DNA of 64,000 nt from Bin5 sp965232575 (GCA_965232575.1 CBDDPZ010000007.1:558001-622000); one strand, 5' to 3'. Positions 26,101-34,654 are shown, counted from the first letter of the stretch. The notes: generated by a model from the letters alone, not told the origin. A program made the numbers and translations.

Positions 26101-27457
26101 CCTGGCAACCCAAAAGGTGCAAGAGCAACTGAACTACTATGATGAGCAGATTGATCTGGCTGCTACCGGAAAGGACTTCAATCGCGCTGCCGCATTGCAG
26201 AGAATTCGCAACACCATAACCAGTCGAGACTTGCTTAACTTTTTTGGGCAGCACAATGTGCTGCCCAAGTATGGATTCCCGGTCGATGTAGTGGAATTCA
26301 TTACCGACTATGTGGAAGACAACGATGTGGCGGAGCGCGTTGAGCTTCAGCGCGACCTGCGCGTCGCGATTTCGGAGTTCGCGCCTGGATCCAAGCTGGT
26401 GGCGGCCAAGAAAATCTGGACGGGAGGCGGTATCTACAAATTGCCGGACAAGGGATGGGAGCCAGAATCGTTTGCCATCTGTTCGCAGTGTCAACGATTC
26501 AACTGGCAATTGGGAGATCAGCATATCCAACAGTGTCAGTGTGGACATGCTTTGGCACCGAACGTTCCATTTCAGAGCGGAGTTATGATTCGACCGGAAT
26601 TCGGTTTTCTGGCGGATCGACGTCTGGACGACTCAGGCGAAGCGCGCCCGCCTCGACAGTTTACATCGCGAGTATACTTCAGCGACTATGATCGACCCCA
26701 AGATATAGAAGTATCTGAACAGGATCATCAGGAATCACCCGTGCTCCACCCGCAATTGTCAACGTCTGAAACTGCTGTCAGCACTCGATATTCCCGCTAT
26801 GGTCAACTCGTCCTCGTCAACCATGGCCCCAATGGATTTGGATTTCATATTTGTTCGTTGTGTGGTTTTGCGCAGGCTATGCCAGCGCCAGCCAAGCAAA
26901 CGAATGGGTCGAAGGTCGGCGGCCGTAACCGCCGGCGAAGAGAGAAAAAACAGACTACCAAGCATAAGAATCCTCGAACCGGTCGGGACTGCCCCGGCGA
27001 GAATCTGATACAGCGCCGGTTGGGACATAGCTTCATCACCGATGTGCTAGAGATTCAGCTAACCGGCCGGCTTCCCATGCAGAGCTACCGTCAGCCGCCC
27101 CATGACGAGAAAGATCTCTGGCGTTCGCTGCTATATGCCTTTATCGAAGGCGCCAGCCAGTCGTTAGGCATTCGTCGCGATGACATAAACGGGACGATCT
27201 ACTACTACAACTATACGTCCGGCCTGCCACCGGCCCTGGTTCTGTACGACGATGTGCCCGGCGGTGCCGGCCATGTGCGGCGTGTGAATGAATCGCTTCC
27301 CGATGTCTTTCGGGCGGCCTATGAGCATGTAAAAGACTGCGAATGTGGAGAAGAAACGTCCTGTCATCAATGCCTCTGGCACTTCCGCAACCAACCATTT
27401 CATCACGAGCTTTCACGCGGCCTTGCAGTCGAGATTCTGCGCCCCATCGTAGGGTGA
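23099..27457 (+). CDS. DEAH helicase with DUF1998 domain, main C-terminal portion
   Basis: A 1452-residue frame continuing the helicase. It starts MPNELLARVEMQENPPHVLL, which fits directly after motif Ia of the preceding fragment. It then has DEAH at 53-56 (FIVADEAHVYDGASG), SAT at 91-93, and a middle region with several Cys pairs (CPECDN, CARCG, CCG...CPC, CPQCATRARGG) forming zinc ribbons. Motif V/VI includes FELGVDVG and QRAGRAGRRADAAAF. The C-terminus is DUF1998-like: VLYDDVPGGAGHVRRV, then CECGEETSCHQCLWHF. The separate Walker A fragment is required for ATP hydrolysis. It may be expressed by frameshifting, by reinitiation at 23099 as a separate chain, or not at all. DUF1998 helicases of this size occur in Druantia (DruE) and related defence loci. 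Confidence 0.8.
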   Translation: MPNELLARVEMQENPPHVLLTNYAMLEYLLLRPQDTSLFDGPTGQHWRFIVADEAHVYDGASGIEVAMLLRRLKDRIVQSELGRLTCIATSATLGEGRKDFPKAAEFAEQLFGEPFSAEDVFEAERKDVGELGASWGAADAALYEELNQLFGNQQDTPMPEAIANICRCHRLRAEVVASAQNADDANRSLYEILRGDERLHRLQLALQREPHFLTDIARKLFPELEAEAAQESAIQLVNLALRARPDGDSLPLIPARYHLFARALEGAFVCFHSEGHADRQLHLFLSRHERCPECDNQVFEVATCARCGIAYIVAEEAIETRHDQRAAYLSIPKGGYGAEERPLRYFILSDELPDTNEDEHGEESPDDSAWPAHILRRCCGQLVAKGESLTCPCRTPPLQVRRAPFDGTEQDRMYCPQCATRARGGVVYRFLTGQDAPVSVLATALYTELPPDLDEEMEEKPGQGRKLLIFADSRQDAAFFAPYLERTYNNILRRRLIYSALQQDAAARSGELALEDLAENLKKQAEKAGIFAFRESRVQKMRKMLTWLMQEMSSYDRNQSLEGIGLLHLRLRWPQGWQAPEPLLKPPWDLNETEAEILLRLLLDTLRRNMVFRFPDQVDPENDVFAPRNRKYYVTNQPHTGGKLPRHILRWSPARASNGRLDILEKALAKTNPDLLDSERRHTAKGTLQALWEQHISPLDSLWRRHDYLHHSMLPYKQGVGYQLDYAFWEWRPIQPDAQFWQCNRCRNLAYDSLRGVCTTYGCQGELVTITSDELSYLENHFRDLYQTSFLPMAIKVEEHTAQWTAEEARKVQDHFVRGDVNVLSCSTTFELGVDVGELQAVLMRNVPPATANYVQRAGRAGRRADAAAFALTFAQRRSHDLAHYQNPEKIVAGRVPTPVVAVRNPKIVRRHMHSTLIAAFLRWCVDEHNRFLERRDMRVGPFFAPEGGLISGSELLRQYMAQQPDDVRQALIRLVPSHIQAELGVADWGWLDGFRKVFNLATQKVQEQLNYYDEQIDLAATGKDFNRAAALQRIRNTITSRDLLNFFGQHNVLPKYGFPVDVVEFITDYVEDNDVAERVELQRDLRVAISEFAPGSKLVAAKKIWTGGGIYKLPDKGWEPESFAICSQCQRFNWQLGDQHIQQCQCGHALAPNVPFQSGVMIRPEFGFLADRRLDDSGEARPPRQFTSRVYFSDYDRPQDIEVSEQDHQESPVLHPQLSTSETAVSTRYSRYGQLVLVNHGPNGFGFHICSLCGFAQAMPAPAKQTNGSKVGGRNRRRREKKQTTKHKNPRTGRDCPGENLIQRRLGHSFITDVLEIQLTGRLPMQSYRQPPHDEKDLWRSLLYAFIEGASQSLGIRRDDINGTIYYYNYTSGLPPALVLYDDVPGGAGHVRRVNESLPDVFRAAYEHVKDCECGEETSCHQCLWHFRNQPFHHELSRGLAVEILRPIVG

Positions 27458-27505
27458 TTGCGTACTGCTTTCGTCCCCAAGCACTTAAAAGGAGCAACCA
27501 CCCAA

Positions 27506-28423
27506 ATGATGCAACTAGGCTACGCCAGCGCCATCCTCCCCGACCTCTCCCTCGAAGAGGTCGTCCAATTCACCGCCGACAACGGCTTCAGCACCGTCGA
27601 GCTCATGTGCTGGCCCGCCGGCAAAGCCGAGCGCCGCTACGCCGGCGTCACCCACATCGACGTCGTCGGCTTCACCGCAAATGACGCCGCCCGCGTCAAC
27701 GAGCTCGCCGCCTCCGCCGGCATCACCATCAGCGGGCTGGGCTACTACCCCAACCCCCTGACCCCGGATCAGGACGAAGCCCAGGTCGCCATCGACCACA
27801 TCAAGCGCGTCATCGAGGCCTCCGCACTGCTCGGCATCGGCATCATGAACACCTTCGTCGGCCGCGACTGGACCAAGTCCGTCGACGACAACTGGCCCCG
27901 TTTCCTTGAAGTCTGGACGCCCCTGATCCGCTTCGCCGAAGACCACAACGTCAAGATTGGCATCGAAAACTGCCCTATGGCCTTTACCAACGACGAGTGG
28001 CCCGGCGGCAAAAACCTCGCCCACACGCCCGCCATCTGGCGCCGCATGTTCGCCGACATCCCCAGCGACAACTTCGGGCTCAACTACGACCCCTCCCACA
28101 TGATCTGGCAGCACATGGACTACCTCAAGCCGATCCGGGACTTCACCGACAAGCTCTTCCATGTCCACGCCAAGGACGTGCGCCTCGACAAACACCGTCT
28201 CGACGAAGTCGGCATCATGGCCACCCCGCTTGAGTTCCACGTGCCCAAACTGCCCGGCCTGGGCGATATCGACTGGGGCCAGTTCTTCTCCGTCCTCAGC
28301 GACGTCGGCTATGCAGGACCCGTCTGCATCGAGGTCGAGGACCGCGCCTACGAAGATTCACTCGAAAGCCGCAAAGCCTCGCTTGTCCAGAGCGGGCGTT
28401 ATCTCAAAAATTTCATGCCCTGA
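27506..28423 (+). CDS. Sugar phosphate isomerase/epimerase (TIM barrel)
   Basis: A 305-residue protein of the xylose-isomerase-like TIM barrel family (AP endonuclease 2 fold). I start at the ATG at 27506 (a second ATG follows directly), with AAGGAG at 27488-27493; an upstream TTG at 27458 would add 16 unlike residues. Metal-ligand candidates are E in VKIGIENCPMAF, D/H in LNYDPSHMIWQ, H in FHVHAKDVRLD and E in VCIEVEDRAYE, all typical of the family. The substrate is probably a keto-sugar or inositol derivative. It follows the defence module by 48 bases, but its G/C-rich codon use matches the core genome, not the helicase. Confidence 0.88.
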   Translation: MMQLGYASAILPDLSLEEVVQFTADNGFSTVELMCWPAGKAERRYAGVTHIDVVGFTANDAARVNELAASAGITISGLGYYPNPLTPDQDEAQVAIDHIKRVIEASALLGIGIMNTFVGRDWTKSVDDNWPRFLEVWTPLIRFAEDHNVKIGIENCPMAFTNDEWPGGKNLAHTPAIWRRMFADIPSDNFGLNYDPSHMIWQHMDYLKPIRDFTDKLFHVHAKDVRLDKHRLDEVGIMATPLEFHVPKLPGLGDIDWGQFFSVLSDVGYAGPVCIEVEDRAYEDSLESRKASLVQSGRYLKNFMP

Positions 28424-28457
28424 CCGCACCGACTAGCCGAACACACGGAACCTGTCC

Positions 28458-29357
28458 ATGTCTCTCGAATCCGACATCCGGGATATCACTGCAAACAGCG
28501 GCGCCGAAATGGCCGTCTCCGCCCTCCACCTCGAGTCCGATCAGCGCATCGACGTTGACGCCGAGCGCGTGTATCCGCTCTGCAGCGTCCTCAAGATCCC
28601 CGTCCTCGTTGAAGCCTTCCGCCAGATCGAAGAGGGCCTCTTCACGCTCGACGACCGCTGGCAACTGACCACTGCAGAAAAGAACCTGCCCAGCGGCATC
28701 CTCGTCTTCTTCGACGACGGCCTCGCGCCCACCGTGCAGGACCTGCTGACGCTCATGATCATCATCAGCGACAACACCGCTACCGACATGGTCATGCACC
28801 GCCTGGGCGAGGGCAGCGTAACCGGCGCCATGCACAACCTGGGCCTCGCCGACATCCACGTGCCCCTGACGATCCGAGAGATATTCGACGACCTGCTGCC
28901 TTTCAGCGATCCCACCCAGGATATGCTGGCGCTCGCGACCGCGCCCCGCAATCGCGACGGACGCTGCTACAGCCTCGGCCCCGACAACGACGTCGGCACA
29001 CCGGCCGCTCTCACCGAACTGCTGGCGCGCATCTGGCGTGGTGAGGTCGTCAGCCGTGCCGCCTGTGACGCCATGTTGGGGATCCTCCTCAAGCAGCAGC
29101 TCAACGACCGTCTGCCTCGTTATCTTCCGCCGGGCACGCCCTGCGCCCACAAGACCGGCACTTTGCCCGGCATTCGCAATGACAGCGGCATCATCTACGC
29201 AAATGACGACGCACACGTCGCCGTCACCGTCTTCTCCCGCTGGGATGACGAGGCCGTTTCCGACGATCCCATCGCTCGCAGCGAGCAGCCCATCGCTATC
29301 GACGCCGCCTTTGGCCGCATCGGCCGGCTCCTGTACGACACGTATTGTGACGCCTGA
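28458..29357 (+). CDS. Class-A beta-lactamase-fold serine hydrolase, apparently cytoplasmic
   Basis: A 299-residue serine hydrolase with the three class-A motifs: SVLK (43-46, nucleophile Ser43 and Lys46), SDN (104-106) and HKTG (231-234). There is no signal peptide, unlike secreted beta-lactamases, which suggests an intracellular peptidase or esterase role. The Glu166-type residue of true lactamases is not obvious in the omega-loop region (about 160-175), which also argues against penicillinase activity. Its stop is eight bases before the D-aminoacylase start, so the two form an operon, and both may process D-amino-acid peptides or imported peptides. Confidence 0.82.
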   Translation: MSLESDIRDITANSGAEMAVSALHLESDQRIDVDAERVYPLCSVLKIPVLVEAFRQIEEGLFTLDDRWQLTTAEKNLPSGILVFFDDGLAPTVQDLLTLMIIISDNTATDMVMHRLGEGSVTGAMHNLGLADIHVPLTIREIFDDLLPFSDPTQDMLALATAPRNRDGRCYSLGPDNDVGTPAALTELLARIWRGEVVSRAACDAMLGILLKQQLNDRLPRYLPPGTPCAHKTGTLPGIRNDSGIIYANDDAHVAVTVFSRWDDEAVSDDPIARSEQPIAIDAAFGRIGRLLYDTYCDA

Positions 29358-29365
29358 TTGCATCC

Positions 29366-30991
29366 ATGCCTGAATCCTCTACCCTCATCCGCGACGCCCG
29401 CCTCGTCGACGGCGCCGGCAACCCCTGGCGCTACGGCGATCTGCTCCTCACCGGCGACCGCATCGAAGCCATCGCCCCGCCCGGCGCCATCCCCGCCGCC
29501 AACTGCGCCGAAGTCGTCGACGCTTCCGGCCTCGTCGTCTGCCCCGGCTTTATCGACATCCAGAGCCATTCGATCCTCTCGCTCATGATCGACGGCCGCT
29601 GCCTCTCCAAGATCACCCAGGGCGTCACCACCGAGATCATGGGCGAAGCCTGGACGCCCGCGCCGGTCGCCGGCCACCACACCGATCCCATGGCCAACTC
29701 GATCCTGCCCATGCCGATCAGCGACGACTGGCGCCGGAAAATCCGCGGCTGGACCCGCTTCGGCGACTGGTTGCAGGCCGTCGCAGATGCCGGCGTCTCA
29801 CCCAATATCGGCTCCTTCCTCGGCGGCGGCACGCTGCGCAACGTCGGGAAAAGCATGGAGATGGGCCGGCCCTCCGTCGACGAGCTCGATCTCATGCGCC
29901 GCACTATGGCGGAGGCCATGGAAGACGGCGCTTTCGGCGTCTCCTATGCGCTGATCTACCCCCCGGACTCCTACACCGACACCGAAGAGCTGATCGAAAT
30001 CTGCAAGGTCGTCAGCCGCTACAACGGCCTCTACATAACCCACATGCGTTCGGAAGGGGAGCGGCTTTTCGAAGGGCTGGAGGAGGCCCTGACCATCGGC
30101 CGCCGCGCAGACCTGCCCGTCGAAATCTATCATCTCAAGGCCTCCGGCGCCGCCAACTGGCACAAGATGCCTTCCACTATCGCCCGCATCGAAGAGGCCC
30201 GCGCCCAAGGCATCGACGTAACCGCCGATATGTATCCCTACGCCGCCTCCGGCACCGGGCTCTCCTCGCTGCTGCCTACCTGGACCGCGGCCGATGGGAA
30301 ATTCTTCCGGAACCTGGAGGATCCGGCTGTGCGGACGCGCATCCGCAAAGAGATGTTGGGTGACGCGTCTGGCAATCGCCAACCATCGACGCGCGGAGGC
30401 GCCGCAGGCATACTACCGGTAGATTTCCACAAGGAGGAGAACCAGCCCTACGTCGGCATGAACCTCGCACAGATCGCCGCCGCAAGGGGTCAGGACTGGC
30501 TCGACTGTGCCATCGACCTTCTGCGCATCGAAGGCCAGCGGATAGGTACGATTTTTCTTTCGATCAGCGAAGAAAACCTGCGCACACAGCTGCCGCTGCC
30601 GTGGATCAAGTTCGCCACCGACGCCGCCGGGGTCGATCCTGCTTGGGCCGCCGAACTTGGGCCCACCCATCCACGCGCCTATGGTACCTACCCCCGTGTT
30701 CTCGGCCACTATGTACGCGAGCGGCGGCTGCTCACCCTGGAAGACGCGGTCCGCAAAATGACCGGAGCCGTAGCCGACCGCCTTGGCCTGCGCAAGCGGG
30801 GGCATCTGCGGACAGGCTTCTACGCAGATGTCGTGCTCTTCGATCCGTACACCATCAGCGACCGCGCAACCTTCGCCGACTCGCATCTGCTATCCGTCGG
30901 CGTGCAGGACGTATGGGTCAACGGCGAGCGCGTACTGCGCAACGGAGAGCACACCGGCGCCGCTCCGGGCCGGTTCGTCAGAAGAGATTGA
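29366..30991 (+). CDS. N-acyl-D-amino-acid deacylase family amidohydrolase
   Basis: A 541-residue metal-dependent amidohydrolase of the D-aminoacylase type. It has the composite beta-sandwich/TIM-barrel layout: an N-terminal strand region up to VVCPGFIDIQSHS (about 56-68, where GFIDxHxH is usual), KITQGVTTEIMGE (about 79-91), ITHMRSEG and PVEIYHLKASG carrying further metal ligands, and a C-terminal ADVVLFDPYTI that closes the sandwich. The family releases D-amino acids from N-acylated or peptidic substrates. Q in place of the usual T before the second ligand (IQSHS) is a small deviation. It is downstream of the serine hydrolase and shares its operon. Confidence 0.88.
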   Translation: MPESSTLIRDARLVDGAGNPWRYGDLLLTGDRIEAIAPPGAIPAANCAEVVDASGLVVCPGFIDIQSHSILSLMIDGRCLSKITQGVTTEIMGEAWTPAPVAGHHTDPMANSILPMPISDDWRRKIRGWTRFGDWLQAVADAGVSPNIGSFLGGGTLRNVGKSMEMGRPSVDELDLMRRTMAEAMEDGAFGVSYALIYPPDSYTDTEELIEICKVVSRYNGLYITHMRSEGERLFEGLEEALTIGRRADLPVEIYHLKASGAANWHKMPSTIARIEEARAQGIDVTADMYPYAASGTGLSSLLPTWTAADGKFFRNLEDPAVRTRIRKEMLGDASGNRQPSTRGGAAGILPVDFHKEENQPYVGMNLAQIAAARGQDWLDCAIDLLRIEGQRIGTIFLSISEENLRTQLPLPWIKFATDAAGVDPAWAAELGPTHPRAYGTYPRVLGHYVRERRLLTLEDAVRKMTGAVADRLGLRKRGHLRTGFYADVVLFDPYTISDRATFADSHLLSVGVQDVWVNGERVLRNGEHTGAAPGRFVRRD

Positions 30992-31057
30992 AAGATTCTT
31001 GGTTTTCGGCCTTCGGAAAATACAGTCGGGGGAAGGAGGGTGCGAGAAAACGAGGAC

Positions 31058-31615
31058 TTACAAGGGGAGTTCGCCGTCCCTGTTCGTAGCGCCAATGCGC
31101 TTCAACTCTTCATCCAGCCGCAACCGGTGCAGCTCCATCCGCCAAATGGGGAGGGTGATGTTCAGGCTGACGATCCGCCTGTTCAACTCGGCGATGCGCG
31201 CTTCCCACTGGCGCAGACTACGATGCCAGGAGCGCATGAAGGCTTCATTATCGCTCCCAGAGGCTTCCGTGCCTGCGCAATCCCATTGCCGCTGCATTTC
31301 CCCGCGCAATGTCTCGATTTCGGCCAACAGCTCCTTGCGATCACCGATCCAGGTTGGAGTGAGATTGTTGTCCTTGAGCAGCTTGTTGGCCATGCGCATA
31401 TCCGCCGGCTCGTTGGGATGCTCGTTCAGGCGAAGGGGCTGGCCTTTTCCCGGCAGGTTTTCAAAAGCGCCGTTTGCAGCCGCCTCATCAAGCTGCTCTG
31501 TGATCAGATCCTGCCATTCGTTCAGCCCGCGCGGCCGGGCGCGTCGGCGAGGGACATTCTCGACGTCCGGCGAAGACACCTTTTCTATTGCACGCGGCTT
31601 GTCTTGCTCGCTCAC
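31058..31615 (-). CDS. DUF1992 (DnaJ-homologue subfamily C member 28-like) protein
   Basis: A 185-residue protein with the conserved DUF1992 block WQDLITEQLDEAAANGAFEN followed by LPGKGQPL (about residues 34-61). The rest is charged coiled-coil-like helix (about 90-155, with a long run of E, R and L). This domain occurs in DnaJC28-like proteins, but no J-domain HPD motif is present. Function unknown. It is convergent with the D-aminoacylase (66-base gap) and divergent from argH. Confidence 0.85.
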   Translation of the reverse strand: MSEQDKPRAIEKVSSPDVENVPRRRARPRGLNEWQDLITEQLDEAAANGAFENLPGKGQPLRLNEHPNEPADMRMANKLLKDNNLTPTWIGDRKELLAEIETLRGEMQRQWDCAGTEASGSDNEAFMRSWHRSLRQWEARIAELNRRIVSLNITLPIWRMELHRLRLDEELKRIGATNRDGELPL

Positions 31616-31844
31616 AAACCCCCTCCATCCGCAATTTGTATGTGAATCTTATCACAAAGCGTGGGCGACTCTCAAATCGTATGGTGGGGTGAAACGCACG
31701 CGGGGGCGGTCGGCTTCGCGCTGTCCGTGGCAGAATATCAGACGCCCGCCGGTAATGAAAGTGTCGCCGGGCAGCTTCCTGTGGAATAATGACTGCCAGT
31801 ATATTTCAAGTGGCGCCGGTCACTGCCGTACGGAGAAACACACT

Positions 31845-33233
31845 GTGAGCACGAAGTTATGGGGAGGCCGCTTCAGCGGCGCACTCGATCCGCTGATGGA
31901 AGAGTTTAACGCGTCGATCGATTTCGACCGGCGCTTGTGGCTGGCCGATATCCGCGGCAGCCAGGCCTACGCCCGCGCGCTGGCCGCGGCCGGACTCCTG
32001 ACCGAACTGGAAGCCGACCAGATCGTCACTGGCCTTGAGTGTGTTGCCGCTGAATGGCGCGCCGGACAGTTCGAAATTAAAGCCGGCGACGAGGACATCC
32101 ACACCGCCAACGAGCGTCGCCTGACCGAACTGATCGGCCCCGTAGCCGGCAAACTGCACACCGGCCGCAGCCGCAACGATCAGGTCGCGACAGACCTCCG
32201 GCTGTGGCTGCGGGAGGAGCTGAAAACCTCGGAACAGCAGCTGCGCACCCTGGTCGGCGTGGCCGTAGAACGCGCCGCAAACGAAATCGATCTCCTGATG
32301 CCGGGCTATACCCATCTCCAGCCGGCGCAGCCCACCCGCTGGAGCCATTGGCTCCTCAGTTACGCTTGGGCATGGCAACGGGACGCCTTCCGCCTGCAAG
32401 ATCTCCTGAAGCGAGTCAACCTGATGCCGCTCGGAAACGGCGCCCTGGCAGGCAACCCCTTCCCCATCGACCGCGACCGGCTCGCGCAAGACCTGGGATT
32501 CGCCGCGCCCACCCCCAACAGCCTCGACGGCGTCAGCGACCGCGATTTCGTCGCCGAGGCGCTTTTCTGGGCGGCGGTCACAATGATGCACATCAGCCGC
32601 TGGGCCGAGGACCTGATCATCTACAGCAGCCGCGAATTCGGTTTCGTCACGCTCGCCGACGCCTACAGCACCGGCAGCAGCCTCATGCCCCAAAAGAAAA
32701 ACCCGGATTCGCTCGAACTCCTGCGCGGCAAATCCGGCCGGGTCTTCGGCAATATGAGCGGACTGCTGATGACGTTGAAAGGTCTCCCCAGCACCTATAA
32801 CAAGGACCTTCAGGAGGATAAAGAGCCCCTGTTCGACGCCATCGAGACCCTGAAGCGCGCCCTGCCGGTCGCTGCCGGCGCGCTCGCCACCCTCACCGTC
32901 AACGGCGAAAACATGGCCCGCGCCCTCGTGCCGGAGATGCTTGCTACCGACCTCGCCGAATACCTGGTGCGCAAGGGCGTCCCTTTTCGCGAGACGCACC
33001 ACGTCGCCGGCGCCGCCGTGTCGCTGGCCGAATCCCAGGGCTCTGCGCTCACCGACCTGTCGCTGGCAGCGCTCCGCTCTCTGCACCCCGCCTTCGCAGA
33101 GGACGTAGCCGCAATCTGGAGCTACGAACGCAGCGTGGAGCAGCGCGACGCGCGCGGCGGAAGCAGCCGCCGCGCCGTGCAAGAGCAGATCGACGAGCTG
33201 CTCCTCTGGCTCGGTCAACCTGCCCCCGAGTAG
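31845..33233 (+). CDS. argH: Argininosuccinate lyase
   Basis: A 462-residue argininosuccinate lyase, which splits argininosuccinate into arginine and fumarate in the last step of arginine synthesis. The start is the GTG at 31845 (GGAG about nine bases upstream), giving VSTKLWGGRFSGALDPLMEE, the family N-terminus; the frame stays open far upstream but that part is not protein-like. Signature motifs are HTGRSRNDQVATDLRLW (about 104-120), HLQPAQPTRWSHW (about 150-162) and the catalytic-loop GSSLMPQKKNPDSLEL (about 277-292). The length is normal for ArgH. No other arginine genes are nearby. Confidence 0.95.
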   Translation: MSTKLWGGRFSGALDPLMEEFNASIDFDRRLWLADIRGSQAYARALAAAGLLTELEADQIVTGLECVAAEWRAGQFEIKAGDEDIHTANERRLTELIGPVAGKLHTGRSRNDQVATDLRLWLREELKTSEQQLRTLVGVAVERAANEIDLLMPGYTHLQPAQPTRWSHWLLSYAWAWQRDAFRLQDLLKRVNLMPLGNGALAGNPFPIDRDRLAQDLGFAAPTPNSLDGVSDRDFVAEALFWAAVTMMHISRWAEDLIIYSSREFGFVTLADAYSTGSSLMPQKKNPDSLELLRGKSGRVFGNMSGLLMTLKGLPSTYNKDLQEDKEPLFDAIETLKRALPVAAGALATLTVNGENMARALVPEMLATDLAEYLVRKGVPFRETHHVAGAAVSLAESQGSALTDLSLAALRSLHPAFAEDVAAIWSYERSVEQRDARGGSSRRAVQEQIDELLLWLGQPAPE

Positions 33234-33544
33234 CGGCTGCAGATTGTCACTGCGGTCGGAAGCTGGCCGCCGACCTCTATTCTGTCCTGTCCCTTGGGCG
33301 CCACGGCGAGGCCCCGGAATGATTTGCTCGCGGCCGTCTGCATGTGCTATATTGAAAGCGTGGATACAGCCAAATCGGTAGACTTCAAAGTTGCCGACCT
33401 TCACCCAGTGTCCGCTCGCGCTATCCCTCAGAAACACGCCCCCTTTTGTCCGGCGCAAAAAGGGCAGTCCGCGGAACCGCTATAGCTTTCATCACGCCAG
33501 TGCTGGGGCGTGCCCTCTCAATTCTTGATGTTGATATCTTGATG
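33234..33544 (+). other. Intergenic region after argH
   Basis: No gene recognised. A short stem GGTCGG/CCGACC (33254-33259 and 33270-33275) after argH lacks a U-tract. A 12-base direct repeat, TCTTGATGTTGA, occurs at 33523-33534 and 33537-33548; the second copy runs into the -35 box of the next promoter. Confidence 0.45.
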
Positions 33545-33573
33545 TTGACAAGGAGCCCGACTGTTGTTAGAAT
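33545..33573 (+). promoter_or_regulatory. Sigma-70 promoter of the peptide-transporter ATPase operon
   Basis: TTGACA (33545-33550) and TAGAAT (33568-33573) have the ideal 17-base spacing, giving a start of transcription near 33580 and a leader of about 50 bases to the ATG at 33632. The direct repeat just upstream overlaps the -35 box and may bind a regulator. Confidence 0.7.
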
Positions 33574-33631
33574 GCCTCATCCAATACCGCCCAATCCACC
33601 GCACTGACAATGCAATAGGGAAGAGAGAGAC

Positions 33632-34654
33632 ATGGGCAACCTGATTGAAGTCCGCAACCTCCAGACGCAGTTTTTCACCCAGGATGGAATCGTCCACGCG
33701 GTGAACGGCATCACCTATGATGTCGCTGAGGGAGAAACGGTCGCAATCGTTGGCGAATCCGGTAGCGGCAAAAGCGTCGGCGTCATGTCCCTCATCCGAT
33801 TGATTCCCGAACCACCGGGGAAAATCGTCAACGGTGAGGTGACTTTCGACGGCCAGGACCTGTTGAAACTCAATGAAGAAGAGCTTCGGCAGATTCGCGG
33901 CAATCGCATCGCTATGATCTTCCAGGACCCAATGACCTCCCTCAACCCGGTCCTGACTATCGGCCGCCAGATCACCGAAGCTTTGGAACTGCATCTCAAC
34001 ATGAACCGGGAAGAAAGCCGCTCCCGGGCCATCGAGTTACTGGAACTGGTCGGCATCCCCGACGCAGGCGCCAGACTCGATGACTACCCCCATCAGTTCT
34101 CCGGCGGCATGCGTCAGCGCGTGATGATCGCCATGGGCCTGAGCTGTAACCCCCAGTTGCTCATCGCCGATGAGCCGACTACCGCCCTTGACGTCACCAT
34201 TCAGGCCCAGATCGTCGACCTGGTTACCCGCCTGCAAAGCGAACTCGGCATGGCCATCATCTGGATCACACACGACCTAGGCGTCGTGGCCGGCCTGGCT
34301 GACAGAGTACTGGTCATGTATGCCGGCTTTATCGTCGAAGAGGGTCCCGTCGACGTCATTTACGGCCAACCCCGGCACCCATATACCCTCGGCCTGCTGC
34401 GTTCAATCCCGCGGTTGGACCTGGGAAGGCAGAAGAGGCTGATCCCCATCGAAGGTCTGCCGCCCGATCTTCTGGACCCGCCCCAAAGCTGCCCGTTTGC
34501 TCCCCGTTGCCCCTTCGTAATCGACAAATGCCTGGAAGAAAATCCACCGCTGATGGCGATCAGTGCCGTCCGCAGCTCAGCCTGCTGGGTGGATCTCTCC
34601 GATGTTGAAATCTATGACACAAGCGCCGACGAACAGGTGGAGGCCGTCGCATGA
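33632..34654 (+). CDS. Peptide ABC transporter ATPase (DppD/OppD type)
   Basis: A 340-residue ABC ATPase with Walker A GESGSGKSVGV (about 46-56), Q-loop MIFQDPMTSLNP, signature FSGGMRQRVMIAMGL and Walker B LLIADEPTTALDVT. The C-terminus has the oligopeptide-family four-cysteine motif: CPFAPRCPF, then C at EKC-type spacing (IDKC) and a later SSACW. It overlaps the next gene in an ATGA. As no permease or binding-protein gene is adjacent, it most likely energises the peptide permeases encoded at 8473 and 11525, some 20 kb away. Confidence 0.93.
   Translation: MGNLIEVRNLQTQFFTQDGIVHAVNGITYDVAEGETVAIVGESGSGKSVGVMSLIRLIPEPPGKIVNGEVTFDGQDLLKLNEEELRQIRGNRIAMIFQDPMTSLNPVLTIGRQITEALELHLNMNREESRSRAIELLELVGIPDAGARLDDYPHQFSGGMRQRVMIAMGLSCNPQLLIADEPTTALDVTIQAQIVDLVTRLQSELGMAIIWITHDLGVVAGLADRVLVMYAGFIVEEGPVDVIYGQPRHPYTLGLLRSIPRLDLGRQKRLIPIEGLPPDLLDPPQSCPFAPRCPFVIDKCLEENPPLMAISAVRSSACWVDLSDVEIYDTSADEQVEAVA

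Noticed and set aside
30783..31844. N-terminal extension of argH by 354 codons
   Set aside because: The frame is open but it overlaps the D-aminoacylase and DUF1992 genes and is basic, Ser-rich nonsense; ArgH begins at the GTG at 31845.
33345..33435. tRNA-like stretch (AGCCAAATCGGTAGA resembling a D-loop)
   Set aside because: There is no matching T-arm, and acceptor and anticodon stems do not pair.
31857..33458. Minus-strand ORF of 533 codons opposite argH
   Set aside because: Gly/Ala/Val-rich mirror frame without motifs; argH on the plus strand is certain.
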